Position numbers and translations under genes: made by a program | Notes under the pieces: generated by a model | Seen by the model: only the letters and a program-made list of their open reading frames with translations | What the model was told of the DNA's origin: nothing | The model's database searches: none | NCBI GenBank assembly: GCA_035630615.1 | Contig: DASQKI010000112.1 | Coordinates: 32,780 to 96,779 of the forward strand | DNA length: 64,000 nt | Direction: 5' to 3' | Source: DATFRX01 sp035630615 | GTDB lineage: Bacteria; Actinomycetota; Actinomycetes; Propionibacteriales; Nocardioidaceae | Part shown: one piece after another, positions 51,689 to 59,841 of the stretch | How positions within the stretch are numbered: position 1 is the first letter of the stretch | How the letters are laid out: each line of letters begins with the position of its first letter

Positions 51689-52970
51689 GACCCGTCGCAG
51701 GTTGGCGCCCCGTGAGGGCCAAGGCGAGTCGCCACGCCTCGTCCTGATCGCGGTGCTCGGCGACCGCTGCCACCGGCCCCACCGGCAAGTGCAGGTGAAC
51801 ACTGGCCAATCTGAGTGCCGATTGCAGCGGCCCTTGGCGGACGTGGACCGACTGGATCTTGCCCCTCGGCACCACGTCGGTCCGGGTCGTGAGCCGCCCG
51901 CGTCGCGTCACAGCCAGCGCATCGGTGAGACCGACCTGGAGCATGCGACGCCCGATCGGATCCAGCGGCCGCGCCCGCGACGGCGCCAGGGTCAGCGGGA
52001 CGCCAGCGGGGTCGGAGGCGAGCAGCCGATGCACCAGCGCTCTGGCCTCCTCGCGTGATGCCACGGGCACCAGGGCCGACACGAGTTGCCGCTCGTCGTC
52101 GCCAGATCGAGCCACGCCCGCGACCGTCACGTCGACTCGCGCCCAGCCGAGCATCCGCCACAGCACGGGCTCGATGAAAACGACACCCTGCACACGACCG
52201 GCGGGTACGGTCTGCGACCGGACCGACAGCAGCCCGCTGCGGATCCGTAGGCCCTGCGTCGTCTCGCGCAGGGTGAACCCGAACCACGTGAGATATTGCC
52301 GGATCAGCACGGTGCCGATGGTGATGACGGCGCCCAGCAGCACCGCCGTGCCGATCCCCCGGCCGATCAGCGGGCTCAATGCCACACCGAGCGCGACGCT
52401 GAAGACGGCCGACACAAATCCGGTACGCAGCACCAGGCTGGCGAGCAACCGTCCCGGCAATGCGCGATAGAGCACCGGCCCGTCGTCGGCGGCCGGCCGG
52501 AGCGGGTCGGACACGTCGGCCTCGCGCCGCCCGCTTCGATCGAGCAGCAGCCGCCGCAACTCGACGGCCTCGACGTACGGGAGAAACGCCAACTTGGCCT
52601 CGGCGTCACCACCCGTACCCGCCGTCTCCAGACTCAGCTCGGCGAGACCGAAGAGCCTCGCCAGCCAGGGCTGCTGCACCTCGACGGCCTGCAAGCGTTC
52701 GATCCGGACCCGACGGGAACGACGGACGAAGATCCCCGACTCGATGCGGATCTCCTCGGCGTCGACGCGGTAGCGGGTGAACCACCACGAGACCGTGCCC
52801 AGCGCGAGGCCGGCGAGCAAGACGACACCGCCCGAGATCGCGATCCGGTTGCCGTTGACGCCCTCGTTGCGCGCGTCGTTGATGACCCAGCCGACCCAGG
52901 CGACGATGAACAGCCCGCCACGGAGCAGCGGAGACACCGGATGCAGTCGACGGACCGGCGCGTCAGTCAC
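51636..52970 (-). CDS. Membrane protein with bacterial PH domains (YdbT-like)
   Basis: A 444-residue multi-pass membrane protein. TM helices at about 15-32 (LFIVAWVGWVINDARNEGVN region) and 39-60, and at 190-240, separate two or three bPH2 (DUF304-type) domains: WWFTRYRVDAEEIRIESGIF, WFGFTLRETTQGLRIRSGLL and LTDALAVTRRGRLTTRTDVV. In Bacillus such proteins (YdbS/YdbT) act together. The GTG at 52968-52970 overlaps the small partner's stop by four bases. Its end overlaps the MidA gene by 53 bases convergently. Role unknown. Confidence 0.88.
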   Translation of the reverse strand: MTDAPVRRLHPVSPLLRGGLFIVAWVGWVINDARNEGVNGNRIAISGGVVLLAGLALGTVSWWFTRYRVDAEEIRIESGIFVRRSRRVRIERLQAVEVQQPWLARLFGLAELSLETAGTGGDAEAKLAFLPYVEAVELRRLLLDRSGRREADVSDPLRPAADDGPVLYRALPGRLLASLVLRTGFVSAVFSVALGVALSPLIGRGIGTAVLLGAVITIGTVLIRQYLTWFGFTLRETTQGLRIRSGLLSVRSQTVPAGRVQGVVFIEPVLWRMLGWARVDVTVAGVARSGDDERQLVSALVPVASREEARALVHRLLASDPAGVPLTLAPSRARPLDPIGRRMLQVGLTDALAVTRRGRLTTRTDVVPRGKIQSVHVRQGPLQSALRLASVHLHLPVGPVAAVAEHRDQDEAWRLALALTGRQPATGPTPPAGPPPTASTPRSP

Positions 52971-53458
52971 AAGCCGGCCGCCTGCGCCTCGCCACGGGCG
53001 GTGAGTCGGTCGCGCAGCCGGGCCGCCTCGTCCGGCGACAGCCCCGGGATGCGCGCGATTGTGTCCGGAGACGCGGTGTGCAGGTGCACCGTCGCGATCC
53101 CGTGCCTGCGCTGGAGAGGCCCGGCCGTGACGTCGACAAGTTGCATGCGCCCGTACGGCACGACCTCGATCCGGCGAAATGAGACGCCTCGGCGTACGAA
53201 AAGGTCGTCGTCGCGCTCGGCGTACGCCCACGATGCGGCGTTGCGGCTGACCAAGCGCCACCCGAACGCGGCAGCGACCACGGCGACCGGTATCCCGACG
53301 GCCGCGATGAGGAAGCCGTCGGACAACAGGGCCGTCACGACCACGATGGCGACCACGACGAGAACGAGTCCGCCGATGAGCATTTGGTGCCGCAGCCGGG
53401 CCAGCGCCGGGCTGACCCGCACCCACGGCGTCCCGGGCACCTCGAACAGGTCCTCCAC
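52967..53458 (-). CDS. PH-domain membrane protein (YdbS-like)
   Basis: A 163-residue protein with two adjacent transmembrane helices (about residues 26-68: LIGGLVLVVVAIVVVTALLS and IAAVGIPVAVVAAAFGW) and one bacterial PH domain (WAYAERDDDLFVRRGVSFRR, VPYGRMQLVDVTAGPLQRRH). It is the small partner of the larger PH protein, overlapped by four bases. The GTG at 53456-53458 is chosen from the protein start VEDLFEVPGTPWVRV. Confidence 0.88.
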   Translation of the reverse strand: MEDLFEVPGTPWVRVSPALARLRHQMLIGGLVLVVVAIVVVTALLSDGFLIAAVGIPVAVVAAAFGWRLVSRNAASWAYAERDDDLFVRRGVSFRRIEVVPYGRMQLVDVTAGPLQRRHGIATVHLHTASPDTIARIPGLSPDEAARLRDRLTARGEAQAAGL

Positions 53459-53483
53459 GCCGCCAGCGTAGGCGCTCCGGCCC

Positions 53484-53526
53484 GCCGATCCGTCACTCGT
53501 GGCCCGCCGATCCGTCACTGGTGGCA
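53484..53526. repeat. Half palindromic repeat (solo arm) before the NuoD-like gene
   Basis: Two tandem 21-bp units, both beginning GCCGATCCGTCACT, at 53484-53504 and 53505-53526. Bases 53484-53514 form one complete 31-nt arm, near the consensus of the arms inside hemA (26/31), the acyltransferase gene (27/31) and nadB (25/31). No opposing arm follows. It ends ten bases before the NuoD-like GTG start, so it may affect translation or transcription there. Confidence 0.8.
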
Positions 53527-53536
53527 CGATGGGGCC

Positions 53537-54760
53537 GTGGCTGAGTCTGCGAACGCACCGCGCCAGGTCACTGTCGGCGTGGGCGACGGCGCGGCCGCCT
53601 TCGGAAGCGAGCACGGCGGGTACGAGCGCGGCGGCGGCGTCGAGCTCGCGACTCAAGACATGGTGCTCAATATCGGGCCGCAGCATCCGGCGACCCACGG
53701 CGTACTCCGCCTGCGGCTCACCCTCGACGGCGAACGCATCGTCGACTGCGATCCGGTCATCGGCTACATGCATCGCGGCGTCGAGAAGCTCTTCGAGGTC
53801 CGCGACTACCGTCAGATCATCGTGCTCGCCAACCGCCACGACTGGCTGTCGGCCTTCGGCAGCGAGCTCGGCGTGGTCCTCGCGGTCGAGCGGATGCTTG
53901 GCATGGAGGTGCCGGTCCGCGCCACCTGGATCCGGACCCTGCTGGCCGAGCTCAACCGGGTGCTCAACCATCTGATGTTCCTCGGCTCGTACCCGCTCGA
54001 GGTCGGCGCGATCACGCCGATCTTCTATGCGTTCCGGGAGCGCGAGACGATCCAGGAGGTCATGGAGGAGGTCTCCGGGGGCCGGATGCACTACATGTTC
54101 AACCGAGTCGGCGGCCTCAAGGAGGACCTGCCGGCCGGTTGGCTCGGTCGGGCATCGGCCGCCGTCGCCGCGGTACGCAAGCGGCTGCCGCAGATCGAAA
54201 ACCTGATCTTCGGCAACGAGATCTTCCGGGCTCGGACGGTCGGAGTCGGCACGGTGTCGCCGGCCCTCGTGCGCGAGTACGGCGCGTCCGGGCCGATCGC
54301 ACGCGCGTCCGGCGTCGACTTCGACCTGCGTCGCGACGAGCCGTACCTCGCCTACGACGAGCTCGCCTCCGACGGCGTGCTGCGCGTCGTGACCCGCGAC
54401 GAGGGCGACTGCTACGCCCGGTTCTCGGTCCTGCTCGAGCAGGTCAAGGTGTCACTCGACCTCGCCGACGCCTGCATCGATCGGCTCGGCGGCCTACCGG
54501 CGGGGCCCGTCAATGTACGGCTACCCAAGATTCTCAAGGCGCCGGAGGGTGCGACGTACGCCTGGACTGAGAACCCGCTCGGCATCAACGGCTACTACCT
54601 CGTGTCGCGCGGGGAGAAGACGCCGTGGCGGATGAAGCTGCGGACGGCGTCGTTCAACAACATCGCGGTGCTGCCGCGCGTGCTGCCCGGCGCCGTCGTC
54701 GCCGACCTGATCGCGATCCTCGGGTCGATGTTTTTCGTCGTCGGCGACATCGACAAGTAG
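53537..54760 (+). CDS. Orphan NADH-quinone oxidoreductase subunit D (NuoD2)
   Basis: A 407-residue protein of the 49-kDa (NuoD/NDUFS2) complex I family. After a poorly conserved leader of 45 residues comes MVLNIGPQHPATHGVLRLRL (about 46-65) with the quinone-site histidines, then IGYMHRGVEKLFEVRDYRQI, RVLNHLMFLGSYPLEVGA and the C-terminal IAILGSMFFVVGDIDK. No other nuo gene is in the window, so it is a stand-alone copy, as seen in Streptomyces (recalled). The conserved arginine of HGVLRL is the region methylated by NDUFAF7 in humans. The GTG at 53537 is chosen. Confidence 0.9.
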   Translation: MAESANAPRQVTVGVGDGAAAFGSEHGGYERGGGVELATQDMVLNIGPQHPATHGVLRLRLTLDGERIVDCDPVIGYMHRGVEKLFEVRDYRQIIVLANRHDWLSAFGSELGVVLAVERMLGMEVPVRATWIRTLLAELNRVLNHLMFLGSYPLEVGAITPIFYAFRERETIQEVMEEVSGGRMHYMFNRVGGLKEDLPAGWLGRASAAVAAVRKRLPQIENLIFGNEIFRARTVGVGTVSPALVREYGASGPIARASGVDFDLRRDEPYLAYDELASDGVLRVVTRDEGDCYARFSVLLEQVKVSLDLADACIDRLGGLPAGPVNVRLPKILKAPEGATYAWTENPLGINGYYLVSRGEKTPWRMKLRTASFNNIAVLPRVLPGAVVADLIAILGSMFFVVGDIDK

Positions 54761-54762
54761 CC

Positions 54763-54859
54763 CGACGATCCTTGAGTTTCGACCCCACGATCCGTGAGTT
54801 TCGACCTCCCCCGCCGACCGACTTCTCGCGGATCGTCGGGTCGAAACTCAGGACCGTCG
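54763..54859. repeat. 97-bp palindromic repeat after the NuoD-like gene (B-type)
   Basis: Two direct 22-bp units (54763-54784 and 54785-54806, core CGATCCGTGAGTTTCGACC) face inverted partial units (54828-54859, core GGTCGAAACTCAGGACC). The two arms of about 31-32 nt are separated by about 33 nt, the same build as the 95-bp copies in genes. It fills the gap between convergent genes, beginning two bases after the NuoD stop, and may act as a terminator for both. Confidence 0.85.
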
Positions 54860-54865
54860 TGGGAC

Positions 54866-55825
54866 CTAGGCCAGGCCCTGCTGCGACAGGTAGTCGGCCG
54901 CCACGTCCTCCGGCAGCTCGCGGTTGAGGGCGACCCGACCGTTGAGCTCGGTCAGGTCCTCCGTCGTCAGGACCTCCGCGAGTGGGTTGAGAACGTCGGC
55001 GACGTCCGGGTGCGCTTCGAGGAAGTCGCTGTTGACCGCCGGGATGAGGTTTTGCGCTGGCTGGATGCCCTTGTCGTCTTCGAGGATCACCAGGCCGGAC
55101 TCGTCCAGGTCGGCCTGAGTGGTCGCGACCAATCCAAGCTGCGACTCGCCGCTGTTGACCGAATCGATGGTCTGTGGTGACCCGAAGCCGAGCGGCAGGA
55201 TCTTCTCGATATCGATGCCGTAGACGTCTTGCAGCCCGGCCTCGCAGTCGGAGCGACCCTCGCAGTCGGGATGCGCGGACAGCGTGATCGGCTCGCCCAG
55301 CGCACCAAGGTCCGACAGGGTCGTCAGGTCGTTCTCCTCCGCATAGTCCTGCGTGACGGCGAACGCGTTTTGGTCGGTCGCCTCCGCCGGCTCGAGCATC
55401 GTGATGCCGGCTTCTTCGGCCAACGGCTGCAGCGCGTCGAGCGACGCATCCGGGTCGTTGGTCGTGATCGGATCGGCGTTCGCGCCGTTTTGCGTGACGT
55501 TGAGGAAATCGGCGATGCCGGAGATGTACTCCGGGACCACATCGACTCCGCCGTTTTCTAGCTCTGGCATGTAGACGTCGCGAGTGCCGACCAGCTTGAC
55601 GGTCACATCATAACCGGCGTCGCTCAGTAGTTGCTCGTACATCGCGGCCATGATCTGGACCTCGGTGAAGTCCTGGCCCGAGATGGTCAGGCTGCCGCCC
55701 CCGGAGCTGCTCCCGCCATCGTCTGATCCGCCTTCGTCGTCGGATCCGCTGTCGTTTCCACACGCGGCCGCCGTCAGGAGGCCCAACACCGCGAATCCCG
55801 CGGCAAGCGTGCGACGCATCTTCAT
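54866..55825 (-). CDS. Osmoprotectant (glycine betaine/choline) ABC transporter substrate-binding lipoprotein
   Basis: A 319-residue OpuAC-type binding protein. A lipoprotein signal with lipobox LTAAACGND puts the modified cysteine at residue 22. The mature protein opens with a Gly/Ser/Asp-rich linker, then GGSLTISGQDFTEVQIMAAM, LVGTRDVYMPELENGGVDVV and PEYISGIADFLN. Two tyrosine-rich binding elements are typical of quaternary-amine ligands. It would capture glycine betaine, choline or carnitine for the permeases encoded next. The ATG at 55823-55825 starts the signal peptide. Confidence 0.92.
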   Translation of the reverse strand: MKMRRTLAAGFAVLGLLTAAACGNDSGSDDEGGSDDGGSSSGGGSLTISGQDFTEVQIMAAMYEQLLSDAGYDVTVKLVGTRDVYMPELENGGVDVVPEYISGIADFLNVTQNGANADPITTNDPDASLDALQPLAEEAGITMLEPAEATDQNAFAVTQDYAEENDLTTLSDLGALGEPITLSAHPDCEGRSDCEAGLQDVYGIDIEKILPLGFGSPQTIDSVNSGESQLGLVATTQADLDESGLVILEDDKGIQPAQNLIPAVNSDFLEAHPDVADVLNPLAEVLTTEDLTELNGRVALNRELPEDVAADYLSQQGLA

Positions 55826-55901
55826 TTCGATGCCCTCCACCTTCTGTGTCCCGGAGGTTTGTCCTCCGCGTGTCCGGTGGGGCACCGGCAGCACCCCACT
55901 G

Positions 55902-56678
55902 CTATACCGACACCGTACTGCCTAGGTCCGACGCATCGTCGGAGCCTGACGGATCGTCGCCGTCTTCTCCAAGGCTCGCCGCACGACGCATCTCCCGCGC
56001 CCGCAGATGTGCCGGTTTCACCAGCCATTCGGCGCCGGTCGCCGCGATCTCCAGGACGAACGCCACGACCGCGACGACAAACGCACCAGCCAGCCCCTTG
56101 CCGTAATTGGCGTTGAAAAAGCCCGCAACGATGACATTGCCGAGTCCAGGACCGGCGACCAGCGCTGCGATCGTCGCGGTGGCCCACACCTGGACCAGCG
56201 CCAGCCGTACTCCCGTCATGATGACCGGCATCGCCAGCGGTAGCTCAACGCGACGGAACAACTGCCCACCGCGCATGCCCATGCCGTTGGACGCCTCGAC
56301 CATGTCGCGGTCGACCTCGCGAACTCCCACGTAGGCGTTGGTGATGATCGGTGGCAGGGCGAACAGGACGAGCGCGATCAACGTGGCGAGTCCGGCTCGA
56401 CCGTACGGCCCGAGATCGTCGGTGCCGATCGGCCCGACCGACAACAAGACCAGCACCGCGTAAGTCGGAACCGCCCGACCGACGTTGGAGATGTTGATCG
56501 CCAGGAAACCGCCCTTGCCGATGTGACCCAGCCACAGCGCGATCGGAAGGCCGATGGCGACCGCGATCACCAACGCCGTCACGGTGAGGAGCAGTTGCTC
56601 GACAAGCAGCTGCAACATGCCGCCCTCACCGGTCCAGTTGGACGCGGTCGTCAAGTAGTTGAAGGCGTCACCCAACAC
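55902..56678 (-). CDS. Osmoprotectant ABC transporter permease 1
   Basis: A 258-residue binding-protein-dependent permease with five to six membrane helices (for example LLLTVTALVIAVAIGLPIAL and AGLATLIALVLFALPPIITN). The EAA-loop is DMVEASNGMGMRGGQLFRRV. It corresponds to OpuCD/OpuCB-type permeases. The acidic, Ser/Asp-rich C-terminus is specific to this protein. It begins three bases after the stop of permease 2. Confidence 0.92.
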   Translation of the reverse strand: MLGDAFNYLTTASNWTGEGGMLQLLVEQLLLTVTALVIAVAIGLPIALWLGHIGKGGFLAINISNVGRAVPTYAVLVLLSVGPIGTDDLGPYGRAGLATLIALVLFALPPIITNAYVGVREVDRDMVEASNGMGMRGGQLFRRVELPLAMPVIMTGVRLALVQVWATATIAALVAGPGLGNVIVAGFFNANYGKGLAGAFVVAVVAFVLEIAATGAEWLVKPAHLRAREMRRAASLGEDGDDPSGSDDASDLGSTVSV

Positions 56679-56681
56679 GGT

Positions 56682-57404
56682 TCACACCGCCCTCGACCTC
56701 GACCAGGGCGTCAGCAGCCATTGGATGCCCAGCAGAATCACGTCGAACACCAACGCCAGCAACACGCACAGCAGGCTCGCCGCCATGATCTCGGCCTTGA
56801 AGCTGGTTTCCACGCCGTCCTTCAGCAGCTCGCCGAGCCCGCCGTACGAGACGAGCGCGCCCACCGTCACCAGTGCCACGGTCGACACGGTCGCCACCCG
56901 CAGGCCCGCCATGATGACTGGCAGCGCCAGCGGCAGCTCGATCTTGAACAACATCCGGGTCGCGCCGTAGCCCAAACCCGTCGCAGACTCACGCACGTCG
57001 TCGGGCACGCCTTCGAGACCGGTCAGGGCGTTGCGTACGAGGATCGTCAGCGAATAGAGCGCCAGGCCGATGATCACCGTGGTCATAGTGATGCCGGTGA
57101 ACAAGACGAGAATCGGAAACAGCGCGATCGACGGGATCGTATAGAGCGCCGTGCTCAGGCCGAGGATGCTCACCTTGAGCCGCGGAAATCGCCGTGCCGC
57201 GACGGCCATCGGCAAGGCGATGACGAGTCCCAGAAGAACCGCCGACACCGTGATCTGGATGTGCTGGGTCGTGGCGTCGATGAGCTCGGCCTGACGATCA
57301 TCCCAGTAAGCGCCGCAGAACCACTCGTTGGTGGTCCGGGCGTAGCAGGTCGGCTCGTAGGCAGCCGCATCGGTGGCAATATCGGCCTCGGCCAGTAAAG
57401 TCAC
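56682..57404 (-). CDS. Osmoprotectant ABC transporter permease 2
   Basis: A 240-residue permease. Helices: HIQITVSAVLLGLVIALPMA, LGLSTALYTIPSIALFPILV, MTTVIIGLALYSLTILVRNA, and two near the C-terminus. EAA-loop: DVRESATGLGYGATRMLFKI. It pairs with permease 1. The N-terminus up to NEWFCGAYWDDRQAELIDAT fits related permeases, so the GTG at 57402-57404 is taken; the divergent ATPase start is then three bases away. Confidence 0.9.
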   Translation of the reverse strand: MTLLAEADIATDAAAYEPTCYARTTNEWFCGAYWDDRQAELIDATTQHIQITVSAVLLGLVIALPMAVAARRFPRLKVSILGLSTALYTIPSIALFPILVLFTGITMTTVIIGLALYSLTILVRNALTGLEGVPDDVRESATGLGYGATRMLFKIELPLALPVIMAGLRVATVSTVALVTVGALVSYGGLGELLKDGVETSFKAEIMAASLLCVLLALVFDVILLGIQWLLTPWSRSRAV

Positions 57405-57407
57405 GCT

Positions 57408-58592
57408 ATGGACCGTACCGAAGATTCGATGATTCGGCTGGACGGCGTGGGCAAGACCTACCCCAACGGCACGGTCGCCGTCCACGAGCTCGACCTCGAC
57501 GTGCCCGGTGGGGCGCTGGCCGTGCTGGTCGGTCCGTCCGGGTGTGGCAAATCGACCACCCTCAAGATGGTCAACCGCCTCATCGAGCCCACGACCGGAC
57601 GCATCATGCTCGACGGTGATGACGTCACAAAGGTCGACCCGGTGAAGTTGCGTCGCCGGATCGGGTACGTCATCCAGCAGGTCGGACTGTTCCCGCACCA
57701 GACGATCCGGACCAACGTCGGCACAGTGCCGGACCTGCTCGGCTGGGACCGCAAAAAGACTCGTGAGCGCGCCGACGAGCTGCTCAACCTCGTCGGCCTC
57801 GACCCCGACGTCTTCGGCCGCCGCTACCCGAGCCAGCTGTCCGGCGGCCAGCGGCAGCGCGTCGGCGTCGCCCGTGCGCTCGCGGCCGACCCGCCGGTTC
57901 TCCTGATGGACGAGCCGTTCGGCGCCGTCGACCCGGTCGTTCGCGGGCGGCTGCAAGACGAGTTCCGCGACCTCCAGGAAAAGCTCGGCAAGACGGTCAT
58001 GTTCGTGACCCACGACATCGAGGAAGCCGTCCGCATGGGCGACAAGGTCGCGGTGTTCGAGCAGGGCGGACGGCTCGCCCAGTACGACACACCGGCGGCT
58101 GTGCTCGGCGCACCGGCCGACGACTTCGTCGCGGAGTTCGTCGGTGCCGATCGGGGTCTCCGGCGACTCGCCGTGACTCCGATCGAGGACGCCGACCTCG
58201 TCCGCGCGCCGATGGTCCGCAGCGACGACACGCTGGCCGAAGCGCGGAAGACGCTGGACGCCGACGGCGCCCGCTGGGCGGTCGTGCTCGACGCCGACGA
58301 CCGACTGCGCGGCTGGGTCTCGCTCGAACTGGCGCAGGGCACCGGCATGGTCGGCGACCGGGCCCGGCGGATGGAGGCCTTCGTCGCCCACGACGACGCG
58401 CTGAAGGACGCGCTCGCGACGATGTTGCGACACGACGCCGGTTGGGTCGCCGTGCTCGATGGCGAGCGGCTGCGCGGCGTCCTCACACCCGACTCTCTGC
58501 ACGCCGCACTGCGCCGATCGGTCCGGGCCGACGACGAAGGTGTCGACAGCGGCGAGATCGAGCTCGACCAGCCCGGTCCGGTCCGGGTCTGA
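57408..58592 (+). CDS. Osmoprotectant ABC transporter ATP-binding protein with CBS domains
   Basis: A 394-residue OpuCA/ProV-like ATPase. Walker A is LVGPSGCGKSTTLKMVNRLI (about residues 42-61), signature LSGGQRQRVGVARAL, Walker B PVLLMDEPFGAVDP, and switch FVTHDIEEAVRMGD. The C-terminal tandem CBS domains (about 260-380) sense ionic strength or c-di-AMP in relatives; disA lies about 21 kb upstream. Start is uncertain: ATG 57408 or ATG 57429, because the divergent permease starts at 57404. It powers the permeases encoded divergently. Confidence 0.92.
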   Translation: MDRTEDSMIRLDGVGKTYPNGTVAVHELDLDVPGGALAVLVGPSGCGKSTTLKMVNRLIEPTTGRIMLDGDDVTKVDPVKLRRRIGYVIQQVGLFPHQTIRTNVGTVPDLLGWDRKKTRERADELLNLVGLDPDVFGRRYPSQLSGGQRQRVGVARALAADPPVLLMDEPFGAVDPVVRGRLQDEFRDLQEKLGKTVMFVTHDIEEAVRMGDKVAVFEQGGRLAQYDTPAAVLGAPADDFVAEFVGADRGLRRLAVTPIEDADLVRAPMVRSDDTLAEARKTLDADGARWAVVLDADDRLRGWVSLELAQGTGMVGDRARRMEAFVAHDDALKDALATMLRHDAGWVAVLDGERLRGVLTPDSLHAALRRSVRADDEGVDSGEIELDQPGPVRV

Positions 58593-58626
58593 CGCTGGCG
58601 GCCGCGGCAGTTTGAGTCGGCGGGGC

Positions 58627-59256
58627 CTATGCCAGGTCGGCCTCGGCCCGACCGTCGGACTCGTCGGGGATCTCGAGGTCGCGGTCCTCCCACGACAGGA
58701 GGTCGACGACGGTCGGCACCTCGGGGTCCCAATACGGTACGGCCGGCGCACCGTCGTCGGCGTCCCCCGACGAGGCGGACTCGGCGTCATTGTCCGACGC
58801 GGTCTCAGGCTCGGTCGCCAGGTCGTCGAGCTGCGTCTGGAGCTCGCCGCGTCGGCGCGCTTCATGACGGGCACGTTGCTCGGCCAGTTCGGCTCGACGC
58901 TCAGCGAGGCGCAGAGTGCCGCGCAGCTCGCCGGCCTCGGACTTGGCGTCGTCGAGACTGGTGGTCATCAAGGTGGCGAAGGCCGTGTGCTCGTCGACCC
59001 TGCGAGCGTCCATTTGCTGGTAGGCGCGGGCCTGACCGGCCCGGTCCTCGGCCGCCGTTCGACGGCTTCGCACCAATTCGCCAAGCACCAGGCGTACCGC
59101 GCAGACGCCGGCAACGAATGCCGCGACGGCCGCGCCCGCCAGCACGACCACCTCCGCGATCAGGAGGGCGGCGATAACGACGAGACCGGCGACCACAAGC
59201 AACAGCACAGCAGCCGTAATGCGGACACTGCGCTGGCGGCGTCGGTTCGATGGCAT
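58627..59256 (-). CDS. Membrane protein with coiled coil, function unknown
   Basis: A 209-residue protein. Two membrane helices at about residues 10-50 (ITAAVLLLVVAGLVVIAALL and VVLAGAAVAAFVAGVCAVRL) are followed by a long charged helical coiled coil (about 60-135, RRAELAEQRARHEARRRGEL) and a Asp/Glu-rich C-terminus with PYWDPEVPTVVDLLSWEDRD. It lies just downstream of the DUF3180 gene on the same strand, in the fol cluster. The ATG at 59254-59256 is chosen. Confidence 0.78.
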   Translation of the reverse strand: MPSNRRRQRSVRITAAVLLLVVAGLVVIAALLIAEVVVLAGAAVAAFVAGVCAVRLVLGELVRSRRTAAEDRAGQARAYQQMDARRVDEHTAFATLMTTSLDDAKSEAGELRGTLRLAERRAELAEQRARHEARRRGELQTQLDDLATEPETASDNDAESASSGDADDGAPAVPYWDPEVPTVVDLLSWEDRDLEIPDESDGRAEADLA

Positions 59257-59275
59257 GGTGCATAAGAGTAGGGGC

Positions 59276-59806
59276 TCAGCCGTGATTATTGTCCGGTGCC
59301 ACGCCGCCTTCGCGACCCGACTCACCCGATTGTCCGTCGTCGCCTTCGCCCGGAACCCGGCAGGCCCGTTCGAGCAACAGGCCGCCGACCATCACCACGG
59401 CCGAAACCACCGCGGCGACGATCGAATGCACCAGCCGCTCCCTCGGCAACGCCGCGTCGTCGGCCGACTGCACGAAGCTCAGGCCGTACCCGAGATAGCC
59501 GCCGGCAACGGCCGCTCCCACCAGCGCGCTCGCCTTGCCGAACACGAGGAGATTGACCGCCCGCTGCGGTTCGATCCGTCGGTGCTGTTGATGGATCGTC
59601 CGGTACGTCGTCCAGGCGAGCCCGAGCAACACCGCCGCGAGGAAGCCGAGGGTCAGCGGCGCAGCCCAGGGCACGGTCGGCGCGATGCCACCACCGCGTT
59701 CGATCAGAGGCCGGATCACGCCGCCGATCGCGAGGCCGACCAGAGCCGCGACCGCCAGCGTCGCGGCCGATGTCGTACGCAGCCGCCCCTCGTTGTCAGA
59801 GCTCAT
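59276..59806 (-). CDS. DUF3180 family membrane protein (Rv3605c type)
   Basis: A 176-residue protein with four hydrophobic helices: ATLAVAALVGLAIGGVIRPL, APLTLGFLAAVLLGLAWTTY, ASALVGAAVAGGYLGYGLSF and HSIVAAVVSAVVMVGGLLLE. RIEPQRAVNLLVFGKASALV is the family signature. DUF3180 genes are found beside folK throughout actinobacteria; function is unknown. It lies 35 bases after the folK stop. Confidence 0.92.
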   Translation of the reverse strand: MSSDNEGRLRTTSAATLAVAALVGLAIGGVIRPLIERGGGIAPTVPWAAPLTLGFLAAVLLGLAWTTYRTIHQQHRRIEPQRAVNLLVFGKASALVGAAVAGGYLGYGLSFVQSADDAALPRERLVHSIVAAVVSAVVMVGGLLLERACRVPGEGDDGQSGESGREGGVAPDNNHG

Positions 59807-59841
59807 TCAAGCCTGTGGTTTCTCGACGCCCAACGAAAGGT

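Noticed and set aside
55917..55975. GACGGATCGTCG-like sequence in the C-terminus of osmoprotectant permease 1
   Set aside because: Only a short match in an Asp/Ser-rich tail; no 31-nt arms or 95-bp layout.
57402..57410. Divergent starts only three bases apart (permease 2 and the ATPase) as a special regulatory arrangement
   Set aside because: More likely one start is misplaced (ATPase ATG at 57429 possible) or the transcripts are leaderless; sequence alone cannot decide.
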